Shown here piece by piece: positions 14,071 to 24,230 of a stretch of DNA of 64,000 nt. Numbering within the stretch: the first letter of the stretch is position 1; every line of letters starts with the position of its first letter. Below the pieces are notes generated by a model that ran no database searches, was not told the origin of the DNA, and was given only the letters and a program-made list of their open reading frames with translations. The translations under genes were made by a program, and so were the position numbers. This DNA comes from Chlamydoabsidia padenii (lineage: Eukaryota > Mucoromycota > Mucoromycetes > Mucorales > Cunninghamellaceae): the NCBI GenBank assembly GCA_025330725.1, contig JAIWND010000017.1, forward strand, positions 1 through 64,000, read 5' to 3'.

Positions 14071-16732
14071 GGTAGCCTGTCCACTATATATCTCATTTGA
14101 TTGGTCACGAAGGAAGTGGGTCTATACTGTCTTACCTCAAGAAGAAGGGCTGGGCTACTTGCTTGAGTTCTGGTTGCTGCGATGCCGGTCGTGGTTTCTC
14201 CTTTTATCATGCTAGCATGGAACTCACTGAAGAAGGTTTAGGTAAAGTATACAGAAAAGGATGGTGGAATGTATTGACTAATCATTGCTTTGTATATATA
14301 GAACATTATGAAGATGTGGTTATTGCCTTCTTCCAATATGTCGACATGCTCAAGAAAACTGGTGTGAAAAAGTGGATCTTTGACGAAGTCCAATCCCTGT
14401 CTGCTATTGAATTCAAGTATTCTGAAAAACAACCTCCTTCTCAGTACACGTCTTGGTTGGTCCAATGTATGCAATCCGACTATCCTCCTGAAATGACCAT
14501 CAGTGGCTCAAGTTTGTTGCGAACCTTTGATCCTCAACTGATCGATGAACACTTGAATATGCTCAACAAGGATAACTTTCGTTTAACTCTCTCCAGCCAA
14601 GAATTCCCTCATGGTATCAAGTGCACAAAGGTGGAACGATGGTACAAGACTGAATATGATGTATTACCCATATCTGATGATCTACGATTGGTAAATGTTT
14701 AGTTGGCGATATAGAACATACTTGCACACACATTCATCTAACTTTACTTTTTTTTTTTTTTCCTAGAAATTGGCCAACTTGTCCGTTAACGAAGACTTTG
14801 TCCTACCTTTGATCAACGAATTCATTCCTCGCAAATTGGATATAGACAAGCAAATGGTGGATCAAAAACAACGAAAACCCAACCTGATTCAAGAAACTTC
14901 GACTATTCGTCTATGGCACAAGAAAGATGATACCTTTTGGATTCCGAAAACCTCAGCATCGTTGTTATTCCGGAACCCCTTGATCAATGCAACTCCTCGG
15001 TACATGGTAATCTCAGAGTAAGTAATAATCAAAGGGAATCAAAGTCACTGCATCTTTATTTATCACTAATATCATCTTTATCTACATAGGTTGTATACAA
15101 GCTTGTTGATTGACTCTTTGACCGAATATGCTTATCATGCTCAAGTAGCTGGTTTGTCTTATTATCTTTCTTCCCAATCAAATGGTCTGTTGGTAAGTAA
15201 TGCTTGGGAGCTGGTTGACATTTAATTACGTTACACTGGACTTGATTTTACTCACCTTCTTTTTTTTTGGGGGGGGGATGTAGCTGGATATCACTGGTTA
15301 CAGCGACAAACTGCCTTTACTCATGGAGAAAGTCGTCCACCGAATGAAACACCTCAAATTTGATGCTGAACGATTCAAGGTGGTAAAAGATCAGACGGAC
15401 AAATGCTATCGGAACTTTTACCTGGATGCACCCTTCCAACATGCGGCATATCACCTCACTTATGCGATCCGGGAACAAATGTGGAAATGTGACGATCTGG
15501 CCAATGAACTCAAGGATATCCAAATGGACGAGGTGCAATCAACCTATAGCCATTTTATCTCTCACCTACACCTGGAGGCTCTGGTACACGGTGACATGAC
15601 AGCAGATGAAACTTTGGCAATGTTCCGACAAGTGGAAGTCACTTTACAACCTCGACCTCTTCTTGCCAGCCAATTCATCAGCAGTCGCACTGTCGTATTA
15701 CCCTTTGGTGGCCAATCTTATGTCTACCAACTCCCTGTACAAGATCCAGACGAAGTCAACTCGGCCATCGAATTTTATTGTCAGGTGTGTGATGTAACCG
15801 ACATTGATCTCCGAACACGCCTCAGTCTGATATCTCAAATTACTCAAGAACCCTGCTTCAACCAACTGCGTACGACTGAACAATTGGGTTATATTGTCAT
15901 CAGTGGCATCCGGCGTCATGTGGGCATGATTGGTCTACGCTTCATCATCCAAAGCGAACGTGATACGGTATACTTGGAAAACCGGGTGATGGAATTCTTG
16001 GAAACGACCCTGCGTACAATAGTGGTGAATATGACCGAGGCAGATCTCCAATCCCAAATCAATGCTTTGATCGCCGAAAAGAAGGAAAAATTCAATAATA
16101 TGGGACAAGAAGGATCTAAATACTGGGCTGACATTGAATCAGGATACTATGAATTTGACGACGTGGATAAGGACGTGGCGGCACTAAAGAAGGTGACAAA
16201 GGAATCTTTGGTGGCATTCTACGACAAGTACATTCATCCTGCTTCACAGCATTTCCGCAAACTCTCGGTCCATATGCAATCTCAAAAGGTACCTAAAGTT
16301 GTTGGCAAACCCCAATTCAGCTTGGAATCTTTACATACCTGCTTGACCACCACCTTTTATTTGAAACAACAACAGCAGAACGGGGTGACTTTGACCTTGG
16401 ATGATTTGAAACGAACGGTTGGAAAGGATATTCGTGCGGGATTACCAACTGATGTGATTCTGCGCAAGCTACTGGTGGACGAATTGAAGACAAAAGAAGA
16501 AGATGTGGAACGACTTTTGGCGGAATTGTCTGAATCGATCGAAACAGTTACTGCTGCGACTACTGCTACTACTACTACTACTACAGATGCGCCGGTATCA
16601 TCATCAGCACCTTACCGTGATCATACAAAACTTCCTGATGGCAACATTTTAATCACTGATATCAACAAATTCAAGCATCAAATGCCTTTATCTCCAGCAG
16701 CGGTTCCCTTTTTTTTATTCTCTCGTATTTGA
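12794..16732 (+). CDS. STE23: M16 zinc metallopeptidase, insulin-degrading enzyme/Ste23 type
   Basis: Cryptidase-type protease that degrades peptides in an enclosed chamber; yeast Ste23 also processes a-factor. Eleven exons (12794-13003, 13072-13177, 13243-13401, 13459-13677, 13723-13835, 13891-13980, 14076-14241, 14302-14690, 14767-15017, 15090-15192, 15284-16732) give 1084 residues. The inverted zinc motif is HFCEH at 78-82, with the third zinc ligand E159 in AVDSEHKKN; the 81-residue spacing from the first histidine equals that of human IDE. Further family landmarks are [35 protein letters not shown] and a C-terminal LSPAAVP. Four M16 modules are expected from length. A threonine run near the C-terminus is a low-complexity insertion. 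No signal peptide seen, so cytosolic. Active-site residues are intact. Confidence 0.95.
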
Positions 16733-17099
16733 TAGGGTAGTATAGTTTTTATTTTGTCTTTTTTTTTTTTTTAGCATGATTATTACTTTTATTCCTTCCC
16801 TTCTTCTCCTCCATCCTTTCTTGTTATAAATACTTTTAGAAATAGCTACTCATCCTCTTTTTACTTGTTGAAATAAATAAATGTATATGATCGAACCACA
16901 TAATACACTGTCTCAGATCCATTCAGCATGATATGGGTATAACTCTTGTTACTATTTATTTGATTAGCTATAACATCTTTTGTATCAAGATACTAGTTTA
17001 TATTGATTCTTTAAGAGTCTCTTTTACTTTACCTGCCATCATTTTATAGCTTGAAAGCACAAAAGATATACTTGGCCAACAATTTCCTAATCCGGTTGG
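16733..17099. other. Intergenic, 3' flank of STE23
   Basis: AT-rich with AATAAATAAATG near 16873, a likely polyadenylation region. It ends exactly where the inverted duplication begins. No coding region is supported. Confidence 0.6.
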
Positions 17100-18361
17100 T
17101 TTCTCTTTTTTAACAAAAACAATCAAAAAGTTGAATCTAAACCAAAAATATTCTGGTGCTCACGACCTTGATGCATACAAAACAAACTTTTTGAACTTGA
17201 GATACTCTAACGTTTACCAGATTTAGCCGTATCACCTTTACTCATGTGTTGGGAATGAGGTCCTTGATCTCCAACAACTTTTGAACTGGTCGGGTTCAGA
17301 AAACATTTTTAATCGGCGCATCAAAATCTAACCCTCGCCAAATTCTCTTTTGGTTACCCTTACCCCTGAATTCACAAATAGTATAAATATCATATCAATT
17401 CAATACAAATCAAAAGGTCTTTTTTACAAGCTACCTCTCTTATTATCAAGTTACTTAACAAGTTTACTACTGTCTTTATTGCTCTTAATTTGGAACAAGA
17501 CCCCCTTTTTTTATTTTACTTTTTCACATCCCGACACCGCTTTGGGATTATCTCTCTCTCCCTCTTATTTGACAAGTACATCATTCAAGTACATTCAAAA
17601 GGTTGAATCTTACCCAAAAAAATTTCCGGTGCTCACTAATTTTATTACTTCAAATCTATTTACCTTTACCCTTGTTGCCTATACTCATACCAGATATAGC
17701 CGCAACAAGCCGTATCACCTTTATTCATGCAAAAAAAAAAAACAACTCCGATCGACGGAGGCAAAATGCAAAAGGTATGTTCCCACACGGGGAATCGAAC
17801 CCCGGCCACGGCGGTGAAAGCGCCGGATCCTAGCCACTAGACCATATGGGACTTATTGAAAATTAGACTGCTATGTACTATATAAATCACACATTAAAAA
17901 AATGTCACGTGACAAGGTCAAAGTATTAGCCAGCCAATAGAATTGGAAAAAAAGTAACGCGGCGACAGAAATATAAATTCTCTCTTTATCTCTCTCCTTT
18001 CTTCCATCTCTCTTTCCCCAGCCCGCTTTTTTAAGGCATCTGTAAATACTCCGTATTAACATTCTCTCTTTTTAGTAACTGCACTTGATTCATCGGCAGT
18101 TATCTTCCTCCTCTTGATTTTCTGGACTAAAACTCTGGTAAAAAGCTACTCTATCCTTCTAATCCAATAAACCCTTTACTAATCATGTATTGACATTCTC
18201 GTTTGATATCTAGACTGCTGCTCATTCGACACTAGTACTTTCAGTCATGAAGGTAAAAAAAAGAAAAAAAAAACTGCGAATGATTCTACTTTTTTGGTTA
18301 ATCATACATAAATCAAATACTAACTGTCATCTTTCTTTTTACTATATAGTACACTGCTCTT
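17100..18361 (+). repeat. Inverted duplication, uninterrupted arm (1.26 kb)
   Basis: This segment reappears in reverse orientation to the right. Its right part (17731-18361) is the reverse complement of 20627-21257, position for position (coordinates sum to 38988). Its left part (17100-17732) is the reverse complement of 23021-23653 (coordinates sum to 40753), with only two base differences noticed. Thus the right-hand arm is the same 1.26-kb unit, split by an insert. The arm carries tRNA-Glu and has no convincing protein gene. It also contains its own diverged tandem repeat with a period of about 475 bp (17126-17245 against 17597-17730). Confidence 0.92.
17780..17851 (-). tRNA. tRNA-Glu (anticodon TTC)
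   Basis: A 72-nt cloverleaf read on the minus strand from TCCCATATGG to CCGTGTGGGA plus discriminator A. The acceptor stem pairs over 7 bp (one T-G), the anticodon stem CGGCG/CGCCG encloses the loop CTTTCAC with TTC at positions 34-36, and the T arm GGGGTTCGATTCCCC is perfect. A TTTT run follows 6-7 nt after the 3' end, as for a Pol III terminator. No intron. It lies inside the inverted duplication and is identical to the copy at 21137-21208. Confidence 0.96.
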
Positions 18362-18471
18362 CTGGTACAGGGGAGAGTTTAGACCAGGTGTAAACAAGGT
18401 AAATAGAAGCTCATTATATAGAATACGTGTGCATATTATACTGAACCACTTCCTTTATATTATACCATTAG

Positions 18472-18647
18472 CATCTTGTTGCCCTCTTCTTCAAGAAAAT
18501 GCCACCAACGTCTGGACAAAATTAATCGACAATCACAGCGGTCAATACGCATACAACATACTCAATCATTACTTTTTATTGAACAGAGACCTTTTGACAA
18601 TGCGGCTTTGTTGTCCAAAGGTAATCAATCTATCTGTACTCTTCAAA

Positions 18648-18685
<38 letters not shown>

Positions 18686-19035
18686 ATGGGCATTGCAAAA
18701 TGTGTATCTAAATACTCTTTCCCCTTTATGTAGAATTCGATCCATCAAAGGAGGAATCATGTCAGCAACAGCGTATAATGGACTTGCAACAGTTTGTAGA
18801 TTGTGTAGATACTTTGAGTTGGAATACACCATGGCTATCACCCGCTATCAATACAGCACATGTATGTGATCGACATCAGGCATGGAGTGAACGGATGATA
18901 CAAGAACGTCAAAGGGTGGCGGCGTTGGATGGACAGCCGTATTCGGCTTACTTTTTAAATAGGATTCCGATATGCTGTTTGGTATACGATGGTGATGGAT
19001 TTACTTTACTCAACAATGGAATGGAAACTACCTGA
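18472..19035 (+). CDS. Possible two-exon hypothetical gene, 5' end unresolved
   Basis: Two segments read as coding when spliced. The first, 18472-18620, starts after an AG and ends at a GTAATC donor; the second, 18734-19035, starts after TATGTAG and ends at a stop. Joined in frame they read through PFDNAALLSK, EFDPSKEESCQQQRIMDLQQ and SYFLNR-like sequence to NNGMETT. The intron holds a long A run. No start codon or upstream exon fits cleanly, so it may be a 3' fragment whose 5' part was disrupted when the adjacent inverted duplication formed, or a pseudogene. No family is recognised. An alternative frame of the first segment is also open. Confidence 0.35.
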
Positions 19036-19205
19036 TGATGATATCCTTGGATCTAATTGAAGACATATAGGTGATGAAGATTATGTCCCTTCCTAATTGA
19101 AGATACTACTGAATGCTTCTCATATGACGATCGGCACTGGTAGTTACAATCACACAATAGCATAGTCTCTAGTATAGTAATAGCATGATCCCTGGCTCTC
19201 TCTCT

Positions 19206-19208
<3 letters not shown>

Positions 19209-19277
<69 letters not shown>
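19209..19277. repeat. 69-nt poly(T) tract
   Basis: Uninterrupted run of 69 T following a CT repeat, by far the longest homopolymer in the window. It lies in the spacer between the two duplication arms. It could be the reverse of a retrotransposed poly(A) tail, but I found no matching element body or target-site duplication. Confidence 0.9.
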
Positions 19278-19279
<2 letters not shown>

Positions 19280-20626
19280 GTGTATCAATTGCCTAATAAA
19301 CCATCAATGTCTGATTACCAAATTTATTACAAAGTGTGTGTCTTCATTCATATAGGAGGAGCAACCTGTGTTACCATTATACAGCTATATAGATCGGTAT
19401 CACCTGTATCCTTGACTATTAACACATAATGGCATTTGTAAGTTTGTCTGTCTTGTATGGATACCTTTTATCTATATAACACACATGTGAATCAAAGATA
19501 ATGGGAACCCATCAGACTCTGTGTGATGAAAGTTTAACTAAATACTTTATTAACAATAAAATTGAAGATAACACTAAATCTACAATAAAACTAATCTACC
19601 GCAATAATTTCCCATTGTATCCATTCCAATTACCACAGTTTTCCAGAAGATATACTGCTTCGTAGGAGTTGCACCATTATATATCCATCTTACTGGACCA
19701 ATAATCGATTTGACATCCAAATATCCCCAGGTGCAATCAATAGAGTGATGGTGGAGACATGTTAAGGAAGACGACAATTTTTTTTTTTTTTTTATTGGCG
19801 TAAAGTGCTGTTAGTGCAGGCGGCATAGTTTAATGAGCCATATGGTCGGAAGTCGCCGCCCTACTGTAAGTTCCTTGCCGTTTGTTGTTGCATAAAATTG
19901 TCGTCAAAACCGTCGATTTAGGCAAAAGATGAATCATCCATGTTGTTGTCAGTATTTGCTGGTATATGGGCCACCGATCCACCTTCAATATAACTGTTGA
20001 TCGTTTTTGTGATAGCATTGTTCTTCTTTCAACCACAGCCTGTTGTATTTCATTCACAATATGTCGTCCTTTTCCACAGTTCGTACCAGCCAATCGTCAG
20101 TACACAGCCCAGGCACAAGGAGTGATAAGTGTACCTTGATTTCACCTAAATGTGCAGAAAAAAAGTATCAGTATCAGTATCAGAGTACTGATGAGTTGTT
20201 GTTGATCCAGGCAGGAAGGCCAAGTCTACAATACCACACTTTTCTTTTTGTTTTGTTTTGTTCGTTTTACCTTCTTCTCCGTTTGTATCGGCCAAAAGAG
20301 AGATTCATTCATGATCAGTGAATATGGAGTTATACGTATCGATCCTACATAAATGAGAATAAAAAAGTATCAGTCTCAGAACTTTGGGTAAGGTGGTGGT
20401 GATTCAACAGAAAGAGACAGTGTACATAACCAAACTTTTCTTTTTCTTCTTTGTTTTACCTTTGCCACGTTGATCCAGTTGGAAGTTGCTTCACCGCCGC
20501 TTTTGTTTATTTTCACTATTCATTCGTCCTAAACATTAGTGAGTTTCATGTTGAAGACCAAGTGTCACCCATAGTTTAATGTCGGCTTAATCAGTGGAGA
20601 AAAGGAAGTGTGGGACCCGTAGAATT
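19278..20626. other. Spacer between inverted arms, no firm gene
   Basis: Unique sequence between the arms. Short open frames on the minus strand (19580-19777, 19830-20093) show no recognised family and no clear splice context. A CAGTAT triple repeat lies near 20166-20182. Nothing is called. Confidence 0.5.
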
Positions 20627-21257
20627 AAGAGCAGTGTACTATATAGTAAAAAGAAAGATGACAATCAGTATTTGATTTATGTATGATTAACAAAAAGAGT
20701 AGAATCATTCGCAGTTTTTTTTTTCTTTTTTTCACCTTCATGACTGAAAGTACTAGTGTCGAATGAGCAGCAGTCTAGATATCAAACGAGAATGTCAATA
20801 CATGATTAGTAAAGGGTTTATTGGATTAGAAGGATAGAGTAGCTTTTTACCAGAGTTTTAGTCCAGAAAATCAAGAGGAGGAAGATAACTGCCGATGAAT
20901 CAAGTGCAGTTACTAAAAAGAGAGAATGTTAATACGGAGTATTTACAGATGCCTTAAAAAAGCGGGCTGGGGAAAGAGAGATGGAAGAAAGGAGAGAGAT
21001 AAAGAGAGAATTTATATTTCTGTCGCCGCGTTACTTTTTTTCCAATTCTATTGGCTGGCTAATACTTTGACCTTGTCACGTGACATTTTTTTAATGTGTG
21101 ATTTATATAGTACATAGCAGTCTAATTTTCAATAAGTCCCATATGGTCTAGTGGCTAGGATCCGGCGCTTTCACCGCCGTGGCCGGGGTTCGATTCCCCG
21201 TGTGGGAACATACCTTTTGCATTTTGCCTCCGTCGATCGGAGTTGTTTTTTTTTTTT
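20627..21257 (-). repeat. Inverted duplication, second arm, tRNA half
   Basis: Reverse complement of 17731-18361 without any indel and no substitution that I noticed, apart from the T tract being 13 rather than 12 long. It contains the second tRNA-Glu. It ends in the T tract where the LTR element is inserted; the matching other half of the arm resumes at 23021. Confidence 0.93.
21137..21208 (+). tRNA. tRNA-Glu (anticodon TTC), second copy
   Basis: Identical to the minus-strand copy at 17780-17851: 72 nt, anticodon TTC at 21170-21172, perfect T arm. A TTTT run at 21215-21218 is a likely Pol III terminator, followed by the 13-T tract at 21246-21258. The LTR element begins 52 bp after the tRNA 3' end. 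Confidence 0.96.
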
Positions 21258-21259
21258 TG

Positions 21260-21517
21260 TGTCGTTTGAACTATAAGACGAGTATTCCTTTTATATATCA
21301 GGTGAAGAATAAGGTTTTTATTAAAAGTAAAGTACACATATATATATACTATTCTATTATCGGAGTCTATGGCTGAATTGGTTATATCGAAGCATCTAGA
21401 TGTTAAAAGATTTATCGAGAGAGAAAGAAGAGAAAGAAGAGAAAGGAGAAAGAGACAAAAAGAAATTTCCAGATTGATATCTAATTTTCCAGAGAAAATC
21501 ACTTTTTATCTCCGACA
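21260..21517. repeat. Left LTR (258 bp)
   Basis: Starts TGTCGTTTGAAC, ends TATCTCCGACA. It contains a TATA-like TTTTATATATC and a purine-rich GAGAGAAAGAAGAGAAAGAAG stretch. Same length and sequence as the right copy (offset 1502 bp). Confidence 0.92.
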
Positions 21518-21852
21518 TCATTCCCCACGGGGAGAAGAATCGACCACGATTCCAAGTAAGGTCCAAAAGAAAAAGGTCGAATTACCAGGGCAACACCGAG
21601 AGGAAGGGGAAAAAAAAAAAAATCAGGCACCACCGAGATCCATACCATAACGTCAATTACATCCATAAAGCAGTATCCGCTGTTGTCCATATTCATGCTG
21701 TTGTTCCTGTTATCGCTAAACACTGCTGATTCACCTTTCCCATTGCTTGTTATTGTTCATTTTGCTGTATGTCGTACCGTAAAAAAAAGAGAGAAAGAGT
21801 CCACCGTTCATCATAATTGTCTTCACACTTGAAACCGTCCATGCCGCCGGCG

Positions 21853-22060
21853 TGATCCAACTGAACGATCTAAATCCAATAATCCAAATAATAATCCAAA
21901 GTAATCGAGTAATCCATGTAAGGTGTCCAAATAAACCACATAAGTAAACCAAATAATCCGAGTACGTAATCCGAGAAAGTAAACCAAGTAAACCAAGTAA
22001 GTAATCCGAGTCAATAATCCAAATAATCCAAAGTAAATAAACCAGACAATACGAGCAATC
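21853..22060. repeat. Degenerate short-unit array inside the LTR element
   Basis: Roughly twenty copies of a loose unit of the form AATCCRAGTA / AAACCAAGTA are packed into about 200 bp. The array is non-coding; minus-strand reading frames through it are repetitive Gly/Leu/Tyr sequence and look like by-products. Related CCAAT-type words continue more sparsely to about 22700. Confidence 0.7.
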
Positions 22061-22761
22061 CCAATAATACTAACAAAGCAGGTTTCATAACCGTCGTAAG
22101 ATTCATTAGCCGATAACCAGGCAGTAAGTGTGATCCTAATCAATGATCCATAAATCAATGTTCCATCATCCAATAAGCAAGAATAGTTCGTTGATCCAAT
22201 AGTAGTCGCCAATAATAATAAAGATCTTCTAATCGAACACAACAGAATTATACATGTCAAGGTCCAAGGTTCAGCCATTCATTCAAAGCAACCGTGTGAG
22301 TCCAGTCATCCAATGAGCAATACCAACATTAAAGAACCATAGTTGGGAGGAAGGTACTAGTATCATCATAATAAATGTGAGCCAATCATGCACATCGAAC
22401 GAGCCAGTAAGAACCAATACTAAGAGAGCCGAATAGTAAAGGAACTGAAGAGAGTGAGCGAGCCAACCAGATAATATACTTAAGCACAGTGCTAGCCATA
22501 GGAGTCCATCATATACTAATTCAAGAGTCACCGAACCAATAGTATGTATGTAAGCTACGCATCCATATCACCAACAGCAAGCCATGTATGTCTTGCTGAT
22601 TAGACGTCCAAGATTCACCGCATTGTTCCAACCATGTACTTGCCCCTCCTTAAGAATTGTTGTCCCCAACAATTCCCAAAGATTCACCAACGCAAGCCAG
22701 GAGCAAAGTATCGCCGTACCAAAAGGAAAGCCAGAGGATCGAAACGTAAACAAGCTACCAG

Positions 22762-23019
22762 TGTCGTTTGAACTATAAGACGAGTATTCCTTTTATATAT
22801 CAGGTGAAGAATAAGGTTTTTATTAAAAGTAAAGTACACATATATATATACTATTCTATTATCGGAGTCTATGGCTGAATTGGTTATATCGAAGCATCTA
22901 GATGTTAAAAGATTTATCGAGAGAGAAAGAAGAGAAAGAAGAGAAAGGAGAAAGAGACAAAAAGAAATTTCCAGATTGATATCTAATTTTCCAGAGAAAA
23001 TCACTTTTTATCTCCGACA
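22762..23019. repeat. Right LTR (258 bp)
   Basis: Identical partner of the left LTR, followed directly by TTTG and then by the remaining half of the duplicated arm. Confidence 0.92.
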
Positions 23020-23653
23020 TTTGCATGAATAAAGGTGATACGGCTTGTTGCGGCTATATCTGGTATGAGTATAGGCAACAAGGGTAAAGGTAAATAGATT
23101 TGAAGTAATAAAATTAGTGAGCACCGGAAATTTTTTTGGGTAAGATTCAACCTTTTGAATGTACTTGAATGATGTACTTGTCAAATAAGAGGGAGAGAGA
23201 GATAATCCCAAAGCGGTGTCGGGATGTGAAAAAGTAAAATAAAAAAAGGGGGTCTTGTTCCAAATTAAGAGCAATAAAGACAGTAGTAAACTTGTTAAGT
23301 AACTTGATAATAAGAGAGGTAGCTTGTAAAAAAGACTTTTTGATTTGTATTGAATTGATATGATATTTATACTATTTGTGAATTCAGGGGTAAGGGTAAC
23401 CAAAAGAGAATTTGGCGAGGGTTAGATTTTGATGCGCCGATTAAAAATGTTTTCTGAACCCGACCAGTTCAAAAGTTGTTGGAGGTCAAGGACCTCATTC
23501 CCAACACATGAGTAAAGGTGATACGGCTAAATCTGGTAAACGTTAGAGTATCTCAAGTTCAAAAAGTTTGTTTTGTATGCATCAAGGTCGTGAGCACCAG
23601 AATATTTTTGGTTTAGATTCAACTTTTTGATTTTTTTTGTTAAAAAAGAGAAA
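23020..23653 (-). repeat. Inverted duplication, second arm, remaining half
   Basis: Reverse complement of 17100-17732. Two substitutions were noticed (near 23338 and near 23633). Homology stops at 23653, matching 17100 in the other arm. There is no clear target duplication at the outer ends of the arms. Confidence 0.92.
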
Positions 23654-24002
23654 AATAAAAAGAAGTTTTAATCGATCTCCCCTCACAATGATCACAAGCT
23701 CCACATTCGCATGAAAAAGACAATGGAGATACACTCTCATAATGAAAATAGTTGGGAGTTCAAGATTTTGGTAATAGACAAGACAATATAAAAAGCAAGT
23801 TTAAAACCGTTATTCATGCAATTTGAGACGCCGATAATATGCGCGAAGAGTAAATTTAATTTTTCGTCGATTAGGGTAAACTTGAGCCCGAGTGGCTTCC
23901 TATAGGCTTTATCTCATTAATGCGAACTATGATGGCCAATATCCTAAATAAGATTGTTATAATTTAACAATGCATGAGTTTTGATCATCTGGTTTTTTCT
24001 TT
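23654..24002. other. Intergenic, no gene seen
   Basis: AT-rich sequence between the outer end of the inverted duplication and the dispersed repeat. No coding or RNA feature is supported. Confidence 0.5.
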
Positions 24003-24230
24003 TTCACGCAATATAAAAGAGCTTTTCAAATTCTTTTCAACTTTCCACCCCTTTAACAAACAACAACAACTTGTCAGTCAATTCTTGGATGAGAATATGG
24101 CTGGCACCCCTCCTTTGAGAGGGATGGGTATGGGGCTTCGGCCAATGGTAAGTGAAAAATAAAAGGAAACCACATACTTCCCACATAATATTAACTGATA
24201 TTTCATCCTCCGCTTATTCGACGAAAAATT
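24003..24230 (+). repeat. Diverged dispersed repeat, copy 1 (exon-like)
   Basis: About 230 bp that align, at clearly reduced identity, to the reverse complement of 39915-40153. Both copies hold an open frame of about 45 codons that includes HPFNKQQQLV, QFLDE and M-A-x-x-PPLRG ... GLRP, ending at GTAAGTGAAA, a good splice donor. Here the ATG is at 24097 and the donor at 24148. Similarity continues past the donor into the following sequence, and most codon differences change the amino acid, so the copies look like relics of a repeated element or gene family rather than two selected genes. Confidence 0.7.

Larger units (their letters stand above)
21260..23019. mobile_element. Non-autonomous LTR retroelement (TRIM-like), 1760 bp
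   Basis: Two direct 258-bp repeats (21260-21517 and 22762-23019) begin TGTCG and end CGACA, the usual TG...CA LTR ends, and appear identical. They enclose 1244 bp without a plausible gag or pol gene. The flanks carry TTTG on both sides (21256-21259 and 23020-23023), a likely 4-bp target duplication. The inverted copy at 17730-17743 preserves the empty site. Small size and missing coding capacity place it with terminal-repeat retrotransposons in miniature or a large internal deletion derivative; movement would need enzymes from a relative elsewhere. Which strand is sense is unknown, since neither a polypurine tract nor a standard tRNA primer site beginning TGG is obvious. Confidence 0.88.

Noticed and set aside
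17350..17817. 155-codon plus-strand frame within the duplication arm
   Set aside because: Low-complexity Leu/Ser/Tyr composition from AT-rich repeat DNA, and it runs through the antisense of tRNA-Glu; no family features or splice context.
19580..20093. Two minus-strand frames in the arm spacer thought to be transposase remnants
   Set aside because: No DDE/DDD catalytic pattern, no terminal inverted repeats around them, and the frames do not join.
21823..22278. 151-codon minus-strand frame in the LTR element
   Set aside because: It is produced by the degenerate short-word array (repeating Gly-Leu-Leu/Tyr-Leu words) and has no gag, protease or polymerase motif.
17100..23653. Interpretation of the whole inverted structure as a large TIR DNA transposon
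   Set aside because: No target-site duplication at 17100/23653, arms carry a tRNA gene, and the spacer has no transposase; segmental inverted duplication explains it better.
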